This document shows positions 12,453-14,235 of a stretch of DNA of 14,235 nucleotides, one piece after another. Where the stretch lies: positions 1 through 14,235 of the forward strand of contig CAAEOU010000217.1 of NCBI GenBank assembly GCA_900757695.1. Reading direction: 5' to 3'. Within the stretch, counting starts at the first letter, position 1. Every line of letters begins with the position of its first letter. The position numbers and the translations under genes were made by a program. The notes under the pieces were generated by a model that did no database searches, had not been told where the DNA came from, and was given only the letters and a program-made list of their open reading frames with translations. This DNA comes from an uncultured Oscillospiraceae bacterium (GTDB lineage: Bacteria; Bacillota_A; Clostridia; Oscillospirales; Oscillospiraceae).

Positions 12453-14235
12453 ATGAGCCGTAAGTACAAGCACATTCTCTCTCCCCTGAAGGTGGGCAAC
12501 GTCATTCTCAAAAGCCGCCTGCTGTCCGCCAACGCCCTGCCCCACTTTTTGCAGGGGCCGGAGCTGTACCCCTCCGATGCCGTGGTAGACTATCTGGTAG
12601 GACTGGCAAAGAACGGCGCTGCCATTGTCACCATCGGCGACTGGACCAATCTCAAGCAGCGGGAAGGCTTCGGTGACGGATGTCATTTCCCCATGTGGGA
12701 TACCCGTGACCCCGCACTGGAAAACGCCATGACCCTGATGGTGGATCAGATCCACTTCTACGGCGCAAAGGTCTCCGCCGCTACCCATCTCTCTGCGCCT
12801 GCCGGCTATGGCGTCTATGACGGCGAACCGGCTGGCGGCATGCCGGAGCTGTCTCCCGCCGAGATGGAAGAGATGATGGAGGAAATGGAAGAAATGATGG
12901 GCGGCCCCATGGGCGGCGACGGCGCTCCCATGCCCTTCGGCCCCCCCGATGCCCACGACGGCCCCATCAAGGCCATGGGTCTCAAGGAGATGGAGGAATA
13001 CTGCGATACGCTGGTGAAAAAGCTCAAATACTATGTGGGCTGCGGCTACGACATGTGCTCCATCCATGCCTCCTACGGCGCTACCCTGCTCAGCAAGTTC
13101 CTGTCCCCCAAGTACAACAAACGTACCGATGAATTCGGCGGCCCCATGGAGAACCGAGCCAAGTTCCCCATCATGGTGGCAAAGGCTGTCAAGGAAGCCT
13201 ATGGAAAGGATTTTCTGGTGGAAATGCAGGTATCCGGTGAAGAAGACGACGGCCTCACCATCGAGGACATCGTGACCTTCGCCAAGCTGGCCGAGGGCTA
13301 CATCGACATTCTCCAGCTCCGGGCAGGCGACGGCGATCTGGCCCATCCCACGGGCTTCAACTCCGTACCCCACGATCCGCTGACCCTTCGGTATGCCGCC
13401 GCCATCAAGGAGAGCGGTGCAAAGATCATCACCGCCCCCATCGGCGGTTTCCAGGATCTGGACGACATTGAGGAATACATCGCCTCCGGCAAGACAGACA
13501 TGATCGGCATTGGCCGCGCCTTTATCTGCGACAGCCAGTATGGAGAAAAGATCCTTCAGGGCCGTGGTGAGGATGTGGTTCCCTGCGTCCGCTGTAACCG
13601 CTGCCACGGTCTCGGCATGCAGGGCCCTTGGAAGTCCGTATGTACCGTGAACCCGGAGATTGGCATTACCCACAAGCTCTCTGCGCTGGTGCCCGCCTCC
13701 ACCACGCCCAAAAAGGTTGCCGTTATCGGCGGCGGCCCTGCCGGTATGCGTGCTGCCCTCTATCTCTGTCAGCGTGGACACAGCGTCACCCTGTATGAAA
13801 AGTCCGATAAGCTGGGCGGCCAGTTGCTTCATGCCGACTATTCCAGCTTCAAGTGGCCCCTGCGGGACTACAAAAACTACCTGATCGCACAGCTTGAAAA
13901 GAGCGCTGTGGATGTAAAGCTAAGCACCACCGCTACGCCGGAACTGCTGGCCGTGGAGGAATACGACGCCATCATTGCCGCCCTTGGCGCAGCGCCCAAG
14001 TTCCCGCCCATCCCGGGCCTTCTGAACGAAGCCGGTGCACCCATTACCGGCGTCTACAATCCCATCGAGGTCTATGGAAAAGAGCAGGAGCTGGGCAAGG
14101 ACGTAGTGGTTATCGGCGGCGGCGAGATTGGCATGGAGACCGCCATGTATCTGGCGGAGAACGGTCATAATGTCACCATTCTCTCCCGTCAGCGGAAGTT
14201 CGCCGCCGAGGCGGATCGTGTCCATTACTACTCCA
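12453..14235 (+). CDS. Old-yellow-enzyme/2,4-dienoyl-CoA reductase-type iron-sulfur flavoprotein (runs off right edge)
   Basis: An open frame of 594 codons with no stop before the window end; relatives are roughly 640-730 residues, so the C-terminus is missing. Residues 1 to about 375 form an FMN TIM barrel (I-L-S-P-L-K-V-G-N near the start; F-L-S-P-K-Y-N-K-R-T-D-E-F-G-G around 215-230; M-I-G-I-G-R-A-F near the end). Cysteines 378, 381, 384 and 397 (C-x2-C-x2-C-x12-C, then T-V-N-P) should bind a 4Fe-4S cluster. Two Rossmann motifs follow, G-G-G-P-A-G (426-431) for FAD or ADP and G-G-G-E-I-G (555-560) for NAD(P)H. The family (FadH, BaiCD/BaiH, TMADH) passes electrons from NAD(P)H through the cluster to FMN, usually reducing an activated C=C bond. 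Residues 138-171 are an unusual Met/Glu then Gly/Pro/Met-rich insertion. ATG start with AAGGAG 8 nt upstream. Substrate unknown; the PhlG-like neighbour hints at aromatic compounds. Confidence 0.92.
   Translation, partial: MSRKYKHILSPLKVGNVILKSRLLSANALPHFLQGPELYPSDAVVDYLVGLAKNGAAIVTIGDWTNLKQREGFGDGCHFPMWDTRDPALENAMTLMVDQIHFYGAKVSAATHLSAPAGYGVYDGEPAGGMPELSPAEMEEMMEEMEEMMGGPMGGDGAPMPFGPPDAHDGPIKAMGLKEMEEYCDTLVKKLKYYVGCGYDMCSIHASYGATLLSKFLSPKYNKRTDEFGGPMENRAKFPIMVAKAVKEAYGKDFLVEMQVSGEEDDGLTIEDIVTFAKLAEGYIDILQLRAGDGDLAHPTGFNSVPHDPLTLRYAAAIKESGAKIITAPIGGFQDLDDIEEYIASGKTDMIGIGRAFICDSQYGEKILQGRGEDVVPCVRCNRCHGLGMQGPWKSVCTVNPEIGITHKLSALVPASTTPKKVAVIGGGPAGMRAALYLCQRGHSVTLYEKSDKLGGQLLHADYSSFKWPLRDYKNYLIAQLEKSAVDVKLSTTATPELLAVEEYDAIIAALGAAPKFPPIPGLLNEAGAPITGVYNPIEVYGKEQELGKDVVVIGGGEIGMETAMYLAENGHNVTILSRQRKFAAEADRVHYYS

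Noticed and set aside
12838..12912. Possible frameshift or sequencing artefact at the Met/Glu-rich stretch
   Set aside because: The reading frame is continuous and family motifs are in the same frame on both sides, so this is an in-frame insertion rather than a broken gene.
12435..13832. 465-codon open frame on the minus strand
   Set aside because: It is a mirror of the plus-strand OYE-type gene, whose frame is open from 12453 to the window end and encodes recognisable FMN, Fe-S and Rossmann motifs. The antisense translation is His/Gly/Ala-rich with no recognisable domain, as expected from GC-rich third positions.

Overview
The window looks like chromosomal DNA from a moderately GC-rich anaerobic Firmicute, probably a gut Oscillospiraceae-type clostridium (Flavonifractor/Oscillibacter-like). 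This is inferred from strong AGGAGG ribosome sites, TTGACA/TATAAT promoters, U-tailed hairpin terminators, an SLH-anchored CAP protein, BioY, and several flavin oxidoreductases of the kinds such organisms use for anaerobic respiration or xenobiotic reduction. No rRNA, tRNA, CRISPR, insertion sequence or phage gene was seen.

Left half (1-7001), all minus strand. In the direction of transcription: a three-gene operon of a MarR regulator, a degenerate-site ABC exporter half and its catalytic partner (7001 down to 2779), closed by a terminator at 2729-2769; a stand-alone cytoplasmic FAD oxidoreductase of the fumarate-reductase flavoprotein family (2609-1170) with its own promoter and terminator; then a small Spo0B/CitA-type sensor kinase (875-135) whose stop codon overlaps the TTG start of an NfeD-like membrane protein that runs off the left edge.

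The strands diverge at 7002-7263. This control region carries a near-consensus promoter for marR with a perfect 14-bp palindrome just downstream of its predicted transcription start, a second related palindrome about 96 bp away, and, for bioY on the other strand, a promoter whose -35 box lies inside a BirA-type operator.

Right half (7264-14235), all plus strand: bioY (biotin ECF transporter S component); a second, larger fumarate-reductase-like FAD protein; a secreted protein with three SLH domains, a CAP-associated domain and a CAP/SCP domain; a protein of the PhlG/phloretin-hydrolase family of C-C bond hydrolases; and an old-yellow-enzyme/2,4-dienoyl-CoA-reductase-type iron-sulfur flavoprotein that runs off the right edge. 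The last gene has no stop codon in the window and is 594 codons long so far. Each of these genes appears to be its own transcription unit, with a promoter in front and usually a hairpin terminator behind.

The most interesting theme is redox and carbon-carbon chemistry on small, perhaps aromatic, molecules: a PhlG/Phy-like hydrolase next to an ene-reductase-like flavoenzyme, with two fumarate-reductase-like flavoproteins and a MarR-controlled exporter nearby. Two of the flavoenzymes carry odd low-complexity Gly/Pro/acidic (one also Met/Glu-rich) insertions inside otherwise conserved domains. That these genes form one pathway is inference; the substrates cannot be read from the sequence.
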